Shown here: in pieces, positions 1 through 7,876 of the stretch
Numbering within the stretch: the stretch's first letter is position 1
How the letters are laid out: each line of letters opens with the position of its first letter
Assembly: GCA_025210745.1 (NCBI GenBank)
Contig: JAOARC010000037.1
Span: forward strand, 248,001-312,000
Source: Bacteriovoracaceae bacterium
GTDB lineage: Bacteria > Bdellovibrionota > Bacteriovoracia > Bacteriovoracales > Bacteriovoracaceae
Direction of reading: 5' to 3'
Length of the DNA: 64,000 nt
The notes under the pieces: model-generated
What the model saw: the letters and a program-made list of their open reading frames with translations, nothing else
Told to the model about the DNA's origin: nothing
Databases searched by the model: none
Made by a program: the position numbers and the translations under genes

Positions 1-508
1 TCGATGTAAGTATCCAAAAATACAGACATTTGTTTACATTTGTATGACGAATTACTAGTTATGAAGGGACTCTTTTTTTATTCACTAAAATTATTAGGTT
101 TGTATTCTTTTGTGGTCTCTCTCCATAGTAGTGAAGAGTACTTTTTTAGAAGTAGCTCCAAGTGACTTAAATTTATCACTTTGTTCTTTTTTGTTCTCTG
201 CCAACACAGTTGTGAATCCACACTTTTTTATTTTCAATTTCAGCGATGTTGCTGAATCAACATAAGCAGAATCCATATGGTTAAAAAACCACACATTGTT
301 TTAACAAGAAATGACATCAAGTTGATTTGCTATCTTCATGCTTTAAAGATTGCAAGACATCTCAAATCATAAGAGATATCTATCCCAATCAATCCAGGGT
401 AACACAAGAAAGCGTCTAATTGTTCAATGTCTGATTAAGAAATTTGAGGTTTTACCAGAGGGTCTAAGAGCTCATTATTTTATGAGAGAGAGTCACTTTA
501 AAAACAAA
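1..508. other. Region without a confident gene
   Basis: This stretch lies downstream of the tuf/tRNA-Trp transcription unit. It is AT-rich and holds one doubtful minus-strand ORF (94-294). On the plus strand an open frame beginning near 350 runs straight through a terminator and a tRNA gene, so I do not accept it. In many bacteria secE and nusG follow tRNA-Trp at this point; neither is visible here. Confidence 0.5.
94..294 (-). CDS. Doubtful small hypothetical protein
   Basis: A 66-residue open frame, rich in Lys, without signal peptide or recognisable motif. The middle part (about residues 18-60) has ordinary protein-like composition, but no convincing ribosome binding site precedes the ATG. 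It sits alone past the tuf operon terminator. It could be a remnant of a longer gene or chance. I do not recognise it. Confidence 0.2.
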   Translation of the reverse strand: MWFFNHMDSAYVDSATSLKLKIKKCGFTTVLAENKKEQSDKFKSLGATSKKVLFTTMERDHKRIQT

Positions 509-537
509 AGAGGAAGCTTCATAGCTTCCTCTTTTTT
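509..537. terminator. Bidirectional intrinsic terminator
   Basis: A perfect 10-bp stem (509-518 with 523-532, arm AGAGGAAGCT) closes a TCAT loop. A T-run follows on the plus strand and a T-rich CTTTTGTTTT on the minus strand. It ends the minus-strand tuf/tRNA-Trp unit. Confidence 0.85.
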
Positions 538-570
538 ATCAAAAAATTTTGGTTCGAATAGTTTGACAAA

Positions 571-647
571 TGGCGGGCGCAGAGGGACTCGAACCCCCAA
601 CCTACTGATTTGGAATCAGCCGCTCTACCAATTAGAGCTATACACCC
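571..647 (-). tRNA. tRNA-Trp (CCA)
   Basis: A 77-nt cloverleaf on the minus strand. The acceptor stem GGGTGTA pairs with TGCGCCC with two G-U pairs; the discriminator is G and the CCA end is encoded. The D stem is GCTC/GAGC and the T arm contains GGTTCGAGTCC. The anticodon loop TTCCAAA gives CCA. It follows tuf by 58 bp, the common tuf-trnW order in proteobacteria. Confidence 0.95.
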
Positions 648-661
648 GCTTTAAAGAAATA

Positions 662-680
662 AGGGCCTATAAAAGGCCCT
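662..680 (-). terminator. Hairpin between tuf and tRNA-Trp
   Basis: Arms AGGGCC and GGCCCT surround a 7-nt AT loop just after the tuf stop. On the minus strand the stem is followed by ATTTCTTT, a weak U-rich tail. It may be a partial terminator or a processing site separating the tuf message from tRNA-Trp. The role is inferred from position. Confidence 0.5.
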
Positions 681-705
681 CATTTTATATAGATTAATTA
701 TAAAA

Positions 706-1896
706 TTAGTCTAAAACTTCAACAACAGTTCCGGCACCGATTGTTCTACCACCTTCTCTGATAGCAAATCTTAAACCTTTTTCCATTGCAACTTTTGTGA
801 TTAACTCAACGTCAAAACCAGTGTTATCACCAGGCATGATCATTTCTGTACCCTCAGCAAGAGTGATCGCTCCAGTAACGTCTGTAGTTCTGAAATAGAA
901 TTGTGGTCTATATCCCTTGAAGATTGGAGTGTGTCTTCCACCTTCATCTTTAGTTAAGATATATACCTCACACTTAAATTTAGAGTGTGGCTGAACTGAA
1001 CCAGGCTTGATAATACACTGACCTCTTTCAATTTCTTCTCTTTTAATACCTCTTAAAAGTAGACCAACGTTATCACCAGCTCTACCTTCGTCAAGAAGCT
1101 TTCTGAACATCTCTACACCAGTAATAGTTGTAGTTTGCTTTTCTTTGATACCGATAATATCAACTTCTTCACCAACTTTAACGATACCTCTTTCGATTCT
1201 ACCAGTACAAACTGTCCCTCTACCAGAGATTGAGAATACATCCTCAACTGGCATTAAGAAATCTAACTCAACATCTCTTTTTGGAGTTGGGATAAATTCA
1301 TCAACAGCAGCCATAAGCTCAAGAACTTTTTCTTTACCGATATTGTCATCTCTACCTTCAACTGCAGCTAATGCAGATCCAGCTATAATTGGAGTATCAT
1401 CTCCAGGGAAGTCATAAGAAGATAATAATTCTCTGATTTCCATTTCAACAAGCTCTAATAACTCTTCGTCATCAACTTGATCAACTTTGTTTAAGAATAC
1501 AACTAGTGCAGGAACGTTTACCTGTCTAGCTAGAAGGATATGCTCTCTAGTTTGTGGCATAGGTCCATCAGCAGCAGAACATACAAGGATCCCACCATCC
1601 ATTTGCGCAGCACCTGTAATCATGTTTTTTACATAATCAGCGTGACCTGGACAATCAACGTGAGCGTAGTGTCTGTTAGCAGTTTGGTACTCAATATGCG
1701 AAGTATTGATTGTAATCCCTCTTGCTTTTTCTTCTGGTGCAGAATCGATTTCGTCAAACTTCTTAGCTTCTTCACCGTTTACTTCTGCTAAAACTTTAGA
1801 AATAGCAGCAGTTAATGTTGTTTTACCGTGATCTACGTGACCGATTGTACCAATATTTACGTGTGGTTTTGAACGGTCAAATTTTTCCTTTGCCAT
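706..1896 (-). CDS. tuf: Elongation factor Tu
   Basis: GTPase that carries aminoacyl-tRNA to the ribosomal A site. The 396-residue length is standard. The P-loop GHVDHGKT is at residues 19-26, the DCPG switch II motif near 82 and NKVD near 137; beta-barrel domains II and III follow. The frame can be extended five codons upstream, but I start at the ATG giving [10 protein letters not shown] because an AGGAG lies 6 bp before it and the family begins there. It is flanked by the Thr-Tyr-Gly tRNA cluster upstream and tRNA-Trp downstream, and has its own strong promoter. No irregularity seen. Confidence 0.99.
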   Translation of the reverse strand: MAKEKFDRSKPHVNIGTIGHVDHGKTTLTAAISKVLAEVNGEEAKKFDEIDSAPEEKARGITINTSHIEYQTANRHYAHVDCPGHADYVKNMITGAAQMDGGILVCSAADGPMPQTREHILLARQVNVPALVVFLNKVDQVDDEELLELVEMEIRELLSSYDFPGDDTPIIAGSALAAVEGRDDNIGKEKVLELMAAVDEFIPTPKRDVELDFLMPVEDVFSISGRGTVCTGRIERGIVKVGEEVDIIGIKEKQTTTITGVEMFRKLLDEGRAGDNVGLLLRGIKREEIERGQCIIKPGSVQPHSKFKCEVYILTKDEGGRHTPIFKGYRPQFYFRTTDVTGAITLAEGTEMIMPGDNTGFDVELITKVAMEKGLRFAIREGGRTIGAGTVVEVLD

Positions 1897-1958
1897 ACTT
1901 TTCTCCTTCAAAAAACAGATTGCAAATTTAACAAATTTTATAATTTTTAACTTTCAAA

Positions 1959-1987
1959 ATTATGCTTTAATACAGTTAATGTGACAA
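1959..1987 (-). promoter_or_regulatory. Candidate tuf promoter
   Basis: On the minus strand a -35 TTGTCA (1982-1987) and a -10 CATAAT (1959-1964) are separated by exactly 17 bp, 63 bp before the tuf ATG. It would allow tuf to be transcribed apart from the upstream tRNAs. Confidence 0.7.
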
Positions 1988-2170
1988 CATAAATTCCCCA
2001 AAAAGAAGAATAAAACTATCCTTTAAACAGATTAAAAATTTTAAAACATAATGTATTTATATTAAGAACAACATAGTAGCAATGAAAAAGTTATCTTTTT
2101 AGTGGGAATTTTTTGTTCCCCAAGCAATTTTAGTTTACGCAACCCCCCATTTCCCACCTACACAAAAGCT

Positions 2171-2298
2171 TTTTTTCACAACAGTTTTGCAAATGCTTAA
2201 GGAGCGCCAAGTGACGAGAAGGGAAGGTATACAATATACGTGACCGCCGAGCAATCGCAGAAGCGACGCCGATGATTTATAAAAATGTTGTGAAAAAA
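2171..2298. repeat. Structured element with 13-bp perfect inverted repeats next to tRNA-Gly
   Basis: The 388-bp gap between tuf and tRNA-Gly holds this element. TTTTTTCACAACA (2171-2183) and its exact complement (2286-2298) bracket about 102 bp. The inside is about 46% GC by my count, clearly higher than the neighbourhood, and contains smaller dyads: GTATA-caa-TATAC and TCGC-agaa-GCGA. The right arm abuts the CCA end of tRNA-Gly (2299). A minus-strand ORF across it overlaps the tRNA and is not credible. It could be a small mobile palindromic element or a processed leader RNA; I cannot tell which. Confidence 0.55.
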
Positions 2299-2374
2299 TG
2301 GAGCGGGCGATGAGGCTCGAACTCACGACCCCAAGCTTGGAAGGCTTGTGCTCTACCAACTGAGCTACACCCGC
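2299..2374 (-). tRNA. tRNA-Gly (TCC)
   Basis: A 76-nt cloverleaf with acceptor GCGGGTG/CGCCCGC, discriminator T and encoded CCA. The D stem is GCTC/GAGC, the anticodon stem CAAGC/GCTTG, and the loop CTTCCAA gives anticodon TCC. Second last in the Thr-Tyr-Gly-tuf-Trp order. Confidence 0.96.
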
Positions 2375-2404
2375 TTAATTTAAAAGATCAACCTAAAAAA
2401 CCCA

Positions 2405-2490
2405 TGGTGGCGCGGGCTGGATTCGAACCAGCGAAGGCATACGCCGGCAGATTTACAGTCTGCTCCCTTTAGCCACTCGGGAACCACGCC
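2405..2490 (-). tRNA. tRNA-Tyr (GTA)
   Basis: An 86-nt class II tRNA with a long variable arm, acceptor GGCGTGG/CCGCGCC, discriminator A and encoded CCA. The anticodon loop contains GTA. The long variable arm plus GTA identify tyrosine. Confidence 0.96.
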
Positions 2491-2493
2491 ATG

Positions 2494-2569
2494 TGGAGCA
2501 ACTCACAGGAGTCGAACCTGCGACCGTTGGTTTACAAAACCAATGCTCTACCAACTGAGCTAGAGTTGC
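2494..2569 (-). tRNA. tRNA-Thr (TGT)
   Basis: A 76-nt cloverleaf with acceptor GCAACTC/GAGTTGC, discriminator T and encoded CCA. The anticodon stem TTGGT/ACCAA encloses TTTGTAA, anticodon TGT. First gene of the cluster and only 3 bp before tRNA-Tyr, so the tRNAs are surely one precursor. Confidence 0.96.
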
Positions 2570-2600
2570 TTAGGCTTTTCATCATAAAGATGAGCTTCTA

Positions 2601-2629
2601 TTTATAATGGCCTTTAATTTAAAAATCAA
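2601..2629 (-). promoter_or_regulatory. Candidate promoter of the tRNA-tuf cluster
   Basis: Minus-strand -35 TTGATT (2624-2629) and -10 TATAAA (2601-2606), 17 bp apart, 31 bp upstream of mature tRNA-Thr. The position and match suggest it drives the tRNA precursor. Confidence 0.65.
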
Positions 2630-2647
2630 GTTTTTTTTATAAAAAAA

Positions 2648-3409
2648 TTAACCAAAGCACTTTTCCATTGAAACGGCTGCCGCTGCTGAGACATTTAAAG
2701 ATTTAATATCACCAAAATTTTTAAGCATTAATTGGGCTTTAGCTACTCTCATAACGGCATTAGAGATTCCAGTGTCTTCTTTTCCTAAAATTAAACAAAC
2801 CCCTAGGTTCGGATTTTCAAGATTAAACTCATTTGTCACATTTTCAGATAAGGCAACGCTTAGTATTCCAAGATCATTAAGTTTAGAAATCATTTTTGGA
2901 AAAGAGTTAGCATGGACAATATTTACGTACTCAGCCGCCCCACTAGCAATTCTATAAAAAGATGGAGTCATCTTAAAAGATTTTCTACTAGGAACAACAA
3001 CTGCATCAACTCCATAAAAAGAAGCTGTTCTTAAGATTGCTGCCCCATTATGAACATCACTTATCTGATCTAGAACAAGAATTTTAATTTGATCATTAGA
3101 TCTTGCTTGCTCATATAAGAAGCTCACATCATAAGTTTCAAGCTCACTACAAGTTAAAAACATACCAGAAGGAATTCTATTAAATTCAACATCAAGCCTC
3201 TTAAATAGTTTTTTACCTTCTTCTTGAACACCATGTGAACTTAAAATTTTAATAGAAGTATTATCTAAAATCTCTTTTGTAATTTTAGTTTTTTTAAGAA
3301 GTTCAGACTTTGCATCTTCAGTACAATATAAAGTAAAGTTACTTCTATTATTGTTTAATAGAGCATGAACAATACTATGAATACCTACAATTAAATCAAA
3401 ATCTTTCAT
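2648..3409 (-). CDS. rlmB: SpoU-family rRNA 2'-O-methyltransferase (RlmB-like)
   Basis: Predicted knotted (SPOUT) methyltransferase that moves a methyl group from S-adenosylmethionine to a ribose 2'-OH in rRNA or tRNA. The N-terminal ~100 residues resemble the substrate-binding domain of RlmB/TrmH proteins. The three catalytic SpoU motifs are visible: LDQISDVHNGAAILRTA near 117-133, LILGKEDTGIS near 206-216 and SLNVSAAAAVSM near 233-244. At 253 aa the length is typical. The start codon overlaps the proS stop (TAATG), so translation is coupled. The exact target nucleotide cannot be told from sequence; RlmB (G2251) is my best guess. Confidence 0.85.
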   Translation of the reverse strand: MKDFDLIVGIHSIVHALLNNNRSNFTLYCTEDAKSELLKKTKITKEILDNTSIKILSSHGVQEEGKKLFKRLDVEFNRIPSGMFLTCSELETYDVSFLYEQARSNDQIKILVLDQISDVHNGAAILRTASFYGVDAVVVPSRKSFKMTPSFYRIASGAAEYVNIVHANSFPKMISKLNDLGILSVALSENVTNEFNLENPNLGVCLILGKEDTGISNAVMRVAKAQLMLKNFGDIKSLNVSAAAAVSMEKCFG

Positions 3410-5130
3410 TATAATTTATCTAAAATCTCTTTTGTTTTCACAATTACATCAGATACTGAAACTTTTAATGACTCTCCTGTTGATCTTACTTTAATTTCTA
3501 CAGTTCCATCTTTTTCAAAGTCTCTTTCTCCAAGAACCACTCTAAGAGGTAGACCTAAAAGATCTGCATCTTTAAACATTGGCCCTGGTCCCATTCCTCT
3601 ATCATCATAAAGAACTTCTACACCAGCTTCTATAAAGTCATTATAAATTTTATCACAAAGATCTTTTGTTTCATCTTTTTTACCAATCTTAGCAAAGTAA
3701 ACATGATAAGGAGCAATTGCTTTAGGCCACATGATTCCATTTTCATCATGATGTTGCTCAATAGCAGCAGCCATAGTTCTTGTTACACCAATACCGTAAC
3801 ATCCCATAAGTGGCGTTACAGCTTTTGCGTTTTGATCTAAAACTGTTACCTTCATAGACTTAGTATACTTATCACCAAGTTGAAAAATATGTCCTACTTC
3901 AACACCTCTTTTGAAAACAACCTTTGATTTTTTATCTGGACCAAAGTCTGATTCTTTTGCCATTCTAAAATCAGCCTGCTTAAAACTTTGCGTATCACGA
4001 GATGGGACAAACCCTTTTACATGATAATTTTCCTCGTTAGCCCCAACAATATAAGACTTATCCACATCAATAGAAGCGTCATACAAAACACTTACTTTTT
4101 TCTCTAAGTTATACGGACTCATATATCCTTTAGGAACTGCTAGATCTTTTAAAGTATCTTCACTTGCGATAGATAAATGATCCGCTCCTAAAAAGTTCTT
4201 AAGTTTAACTTCATTTATTTCATCATCACCAAGTAAAAGAACCATATAAGGAACTGTTTTTTTACCATATGTAGCTTCAAAAATAAGTGTTTTTAAGCTT
4301 TGATAAACAGGTACATTTAAGCTCTTACAAACATCTTCACATGTTTTTAAATCAATCGTTTCAATTTTTTCTATATCGCTAGCATCAGTAAAATCAAGAT
4401 CCCCTCTAAAGGTTTGAGCTTTTTCAATATTAGCGGCATAACCAAGATCTGGAACTGTAACAACTAGATCTTCACCAGCAGTAGCTACAACTTGGAACTC
4501 ATGGGTTTTAGCATCCCCACTTGCCATATTTCCACCATCAGCTTCAACGATGATAAAATCAAGTCCCATTCTTTTAAAGATATTTGAATAGGCCTGATAA
4601 TAGTTTTCATACTCTGTATCTAAAGAAGCTTTATCAATTGAAAAACTATAAGCATCTTTCATAGTAAATTCTTTACATCTCATTAAACCAAATCTTGGTC
4701 TTATTTCATCCCTAACTTTAGTTTTAATTTGATATAAATTTACGGGAAGACTTTTATAAGAAGTAATGGATTTTCTAAAAACATCAACCATAGCCTCTTC
4801 ATTAGTTGGGCTTAAACAAAAGTCATTAGACTTTCTATCTACAAACCTAACCATCTCAGGACCCATAGTGTCCCAACGGCCAGATTCTTTCCAAAGTTCA
4901 CTTGGAGTAACAAAAGATAAAGATACTTCGTTAGAATTAATCTTATCTAATTCTTCTCTAATTATATTTTCTATTTTTCTAAGTACTCTTTGAGACATAG
5001 GTAATAAGTTATATAAACCAGCTGCAGATTTACTTATAAAACCAGCACGCACTAATAACCTATGAGACGCAATCTGCGCATCACTTGGCACTTCTTTTAA
5101 AGTTTGCCAAAAAACTCTAGATAATTTCAT
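3409..5130 (-). CDS. proS: Prolyl-tRNA synthetase
   Basis: Class II aminoacyl-tRNA synthetase that charges tRNA-Pro. The 573-aa length matches the bacterial type with the inserted YbaK-like editing domain (about residues 225-390). The motif 2 region reads FGLMRCKEFTMKDAYSF near 148-164, preceded by PTNEEAM; motif 3 is GCYGIGVTRTMAA near 440-452. The C-terminal anticodon-binding domain has YDDRGMGPG. The gene lies 8 bp downstream of a small secreted protein gene and shares one base with rlmB. No irregularity seen. Confidence 0.97.
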   Translation of the reverse strand: MKLSRVFWQTLKEVPSDAQIASHRLLVRAGFISKSAAGLYNLLPMSQRVLRKIENIIREELDKINSNEVSLSFVTPSELWKESGRWDTMGPEMVRFVDRKSNDFCLSPTNEEAMVDVFRKSITSYKSLPVNLYQIKTKVRDEIRPRFGLMRCKEFTMKDAYSFSIDKASLDTEYENYYQAYSNIFKRMGLDFIIVEADGGNMASGDAKTHEFQVVATAGEDLVVTVPDLGYAANIEKAQTFRGDLDFTDASDIEKIETIDLKTCEDVCKSLNVPVYQSLKTLIFEATYGKKTVPYMVLLLGDDEINEVKLKNFLGADHLSIASEDTLKDLAVPKGYMSPYNLEKKVSVLYDASIDVDKSYIVGANEENYHVKGFVPSRDTQSFKQADFRMAKESDFGPDKKSKVVFKRGVEVGHIFQLGDKYTKSMKVTVLDQNAKAVTPLMGCYGIGVTRTMAAAIEQHHDENGIMWPKAIAPYHVYFAKIGKKDETKDLCDKIYNDFIEAGVEVLYDDRGMGPGPMFKDADLLGLPLRVVLGERDFEKDGTVEIKVRSTGESLKVSVSDVIVKTKEILDKL

Positions 5131-5138
5131 GAATGTCC

Positions 5139-5525
5139 TTATTTAAAAATGCTATAAGAATAAAAATCTTTATGTTCGATAAAAATTTCTAGCGTACAAT
5201 TCTTATCTAAATTATAACCAATAACTACTGGTGATTGGTTTTGTTGTGGAACTTCTAAAAGCTCAAGCTCTGTTTTCATCGACGTTGACGGGCAATCTGG
5301 AACTATAAACTTAAATAACTGTACATTAATCATCGGAAGAGGAGTACTTTCAATCAACTTTAAAACTGTACTTGCCTCGATAGTATAATCTTGAGATCTA
5401 TCTGAAAGCTCTACTTTCTGAGTAAGCTTATAAGACTTATTCGCATAAAGGCTTGACCACTTTATCGTTCTTGCAAAAGCACTAGCAGTAGAAAGTAAAA
5501 TAACAACTATAATAATATTTTTCAT
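5139..5525 (-). CDS. Small secreted protein, function unknown
   Basis: A 128-aa protein with a clear Sec signal peptide (hydrophobic run about 3-18, likely cut after AFA). The mature part is mostly beta-prone with two cysteines (near 77 and 110), which could form a disulfide in the periplasm. It lies between lpxC and proS on the same strand, 8 bp ahead of proS, probably in the same transcript. I do not recognise a family. Confidence 0.6.
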   Translation of the reverse strand: MKNIIIVVILLSTASAFARTIKWSSLYANKSYKLTQKVELSDRSQDYTIEASTVLKLIESTPLPMINVQLFKFIVPDCPSTSMKTELELLEVPQQNQSPVVIGYNLDKNCTLEIFIEHKDFYSYSIFK

Positions 5526-5581
5526 AATGTTTCCTAAAATTTTTATTTTTTATTACCTGAAAAATAAAAGTATGACAAAAA

Positions 5582-6499
5582 TTAATTCACCACAGGAATT
5601 GCGCTAGGCAATATATGAGACTGCCTTGCCCCCATAGCAAGATTAGCCGCTGATACAATCTCATAAGACCCTGCGGTACCTAAGACCTTTTTGCAAAGCT
5701 CATTATGAAGATGATGACCTGACTTAAAAGTCGTAACTTTCCCAATAATTTCATAACCTAGTAAGCTTATATCACCTAATGTATCTAAAATTTTATGCCT
5801 AACAAACTCATCGCTAAACCTTAATCCTTCTGGATTTACAACATTAAAATCATCTAGAACCACAGCATTATCTAGAGATCCTCCCTTAATAAGCCCCATT
5901 CTCTTTAACATATCTACATCTTTAAGCATTCCAAATGTTCTAGCTCTACTTATCTGCTCGATAAAGTTCTCACTACTAAATTCAAAAACTTTTCTTTGAG
6001 TTTTAATAACTGGATGTGCAAATACAATGGTTGAATCAATTACAAGTTTATCATGTGGCTCAATTTGGGCCCATTTACCTTCATGCTCAACTCTTATAGT
6101 ATCTGTAATAATCATAAATTGTTTTGTTTCATTTAGGTTTTGAATTCCTGTTTCCTTTAAAACAAAAATAAATGACCCGCTAGATCCATCCATTGTTGGA
6201 ACTTCTGGCCCATCTATTTCACAATAAATATTATTAATTCCAAGTCCATAAAAAGCTGCCAATAAGTGTTCTACAGTATGAATAGCACTTACACCAGTTC
6301 CAAGAGTCGTATTGTTTGCAGTAGCTCCAACAGATAAAGCATCTGCTTTTTGCCATATAGCATCAGGCAGATCAATTCTTTTAAAAACAACTCCCACGCC
6401 AGCAGCTGCAGGCCTTAAATTCATGGTAACCTTTTTTCCAGAATGTATTCCAATACCCGTAAAGGTTATATCACTAGCAATTGTTCTTTGATAAATCAT
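5582..6499 (-). CDS. lpxC: UDP-3-O-acyl-N-acetylglucosamine deacetylase
   Basis: Zinc enzyme for the committed step of lipid A synthesis. The 305-aa length is typical. Zinc ligands can be read: H78 in HTVEHLL and the His/Asp pair in RHKILDTLGD near 235-240. The substrate-loop signature GPEVPTMDGSS and the catalytic-His region SGHHLHN near 263 are present. Its presence shows an outer membrane with lipid A. It is followed by the small secreted gene and proS on the same strand, while a terminator separates it from the gene upstream. Confidence 0.97.
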   Translation of the reverse strand: MIYQRTIASDITFTGIGIHSGKKVTMNLRPAAAGVGVVFKRIDLPDAIWQKADALSVGATANNTTLGTGVSAIHTVEHLLAAFYGLGINNIYCEIDGPEVPTMDGSSGSFIFVLKETGIQNLNETKQFMIITDTIRVEHEGKWAQIEPHDKLVIDSTIVFAHPVIKTQRKVFEFSSENFIEQISRARTFGMLKDVDMLKRMGLIKGGSLDNAVVLDDFNVVNPEGLRFSDEFVRHKILDTLGDISLLGYEIIGKVTTFKSGHHLHNELCKKVLGTAGSYEIVSAANLAMGARQSHILPSAIPVVN

Positions 6500-6609
6500 C
6501 CATACCTACTAAATACAAAATATTTGATCAATGATATCAATACTTTGCATGATTCTTCAAAATTTATTATTAAAAATCAGGGTTTTTAGCATAAATGGTG
6601 CTTTTTTGA

Positions 6610-6643
6610 GAAAAAAACGGCAAATAATATAATATTTACCGTT
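6610..6643 (-). terminator. Intrinsic terminator
   Basis: An 11-bp minus-strand stem AACGGTAAATA/TATTTGCCGTT with one G-U pair, followed by seven T. It begins 7 bp after the stop of the HExxH protein gene and isolates that unit from lpxC. Confidence 0.85.
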
Positions 6644-6649
6644 AAAGTT

Positions 6650-7876
6650 TTAGTTGCTTACAAGACCTCTTTTAATCATAACCGAATTTAAAAGTATCTT
6701 AAGTGCCTTAGAATTTACTCTATTTTTAGCTACATCATCGATAGATTTAAATAAAGCGTCATAAAAGTCATGTCTAATATTTGATCTTGAGTCTAAATAT
6801 TTAATAGCATTTACAATAACTTTTGTTCCTTGAGATCCTAACTTCTTTTCAATATCATTTAATAATCCAAAGAAAAAACTTCCAAATGCTGCACTTTTAG
6901 AAAATTCCATATCTAAGTGATACATAATCTTATTTATCTTAGACTTAGCTCTATCTCCAATATTATGTTTTAAAGCTCTTGCTCCTAATTTATTAAGTCC
7001 TGAAATCTTACTAGCAAAATAGTTTGGGTATCCTTCAGTAATGGCAGTGACTTTTCTATGCTCTAAATATGGAGCCAATGCTTGGTGAGCATATTCATGA
7101 TAAATAATTTCAGGTATCAAAACAGTATCAAGATAATATCTCTGTTTGATTTTTCCTAATAACTTAATTCCTTTTGGTAAAAGCTCTACAATACCAACAG
7201 AAAAAACCATAGACATTAAGTGACCAGCAATATCATAGCGTCCGAAGTTACTTCCCTGTATTAGCCAGTCATTACTAAAAGAAATTAAATCTTGAAGAAG
7301 CATTTGTCCAAGCAACGCATTCTTAAAGTCTCTAGAGTCTACAAAATTAGCCGCAGCTGAAAGTGCTGATTTTCTTTTAACCATTTTTGCCTTATGAAAC
7401 CAAATTTCTGGTCCCCATGTTTTTGTAGATAAAAGATTGCTTGGCCCAATATTAGATGCACCATTGAACTCATCTACTTCCTTCCAATGATTTGTTGGTG
7501 AATAAGCTTTTGTCTGATCAATTCTTATAACAATTTTTTTATCTAGGTGAGATAATGTTAAATTTTTAGTTACTTCTTCTTTAAAAAATTTTCTTGCCAC
7601 ACTTAAATGGTAATAAGCTGTTGCTGCTTTAAAAACAAGCTCTTCACTATCATTAAAACTAATTGCCTCATCACTTAAGTCGTGTACGATCTTAAAGTAC
7701 TTGCCATCAAAAGTTTGGTGCTCTTGAGGAACAGGTTTTTCTATAAGATCAGTTAATGTTCTAAGCTCAACCTTTAATCTTTTGCCATCTCTTACTTGTA
7801 CAGGCATATCAACTGTAAAGTCAGCAAGAGCATTGAAAGATAAAACTAATAATAAATTAAATAAGATGTGCATCAT
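6650..7876 (-). CDS. Secreted HExxH protein, putative metallopeptidase
   Basis: A 408-aa protein with an N-terminal signal peptide (hydrophobic to about residue 18). A HEYAH zinc-binding motif sits near 259-263, followed about 20 residues later by ITEGYPNYFAS, a plausible third ligand Glu as in gluzincin metallopeptidases. The rest is largely helical with no family I know. Its start overlaps the end of the preceding coiled-coil gene by 20 bp, so the two are probably translated together and may act together in the periplasm. Peptidase activity is inferred only from the motif spacing. Confidence 0.65.
   Translation of the reverse strand: MMHILFNLLLVLSFNALADFTVDMPVQVRDGKRLKVELRTLTDLIEKPVPQEHQTFDGKYFKIVHDLSDEAISFNDSEELVFKAATAYYHLSVARKFFKEEVTKNLTLSHLDKKIVIRIDQTKAYSPTNHWKEVDEFNGASNIGPSNLLSTKTWGPEIWFHKAKMVKRKSALSAAANFVDSRDFKNALLGQMLLQDLISFSNDWLIQGSNFGRYDIAGHLMSMVFSVGIVELLPKGIKLLGKIKQRYYLDTVLIPEIIYHEYAHQALAPYLEHRKVTAITEGYPNYFASKISGLNKLGARALKHNIGDRAKSKINKIMYHLDMEFSKSAAFGSFFFGLLNDIEKKLGSQGTKVIVNAIKYLDSRSNIRHDFYDALFKSIDDVAKNRVNSKALKILLNSVMIKRGLVSN

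Noticed and set aside
350..697. 115-codon plus-strand ORF
   Set aside because: It runs through a strong terminator and the antisense of tRNA-Trp; the open frame is a by-product of those sequences.
1145..1791. Plus-strand ORFs inside tuf
   Set aside because: Antisense shadows of a highly conserved gene; no ribosome sites or protein-like features.
2135..2359. 74-codon minus-strand ORF beside tRNA-Gly
   Set aside because: It overlaps most of the tRNA and the inverted-repeat element; composition is not protein-like.
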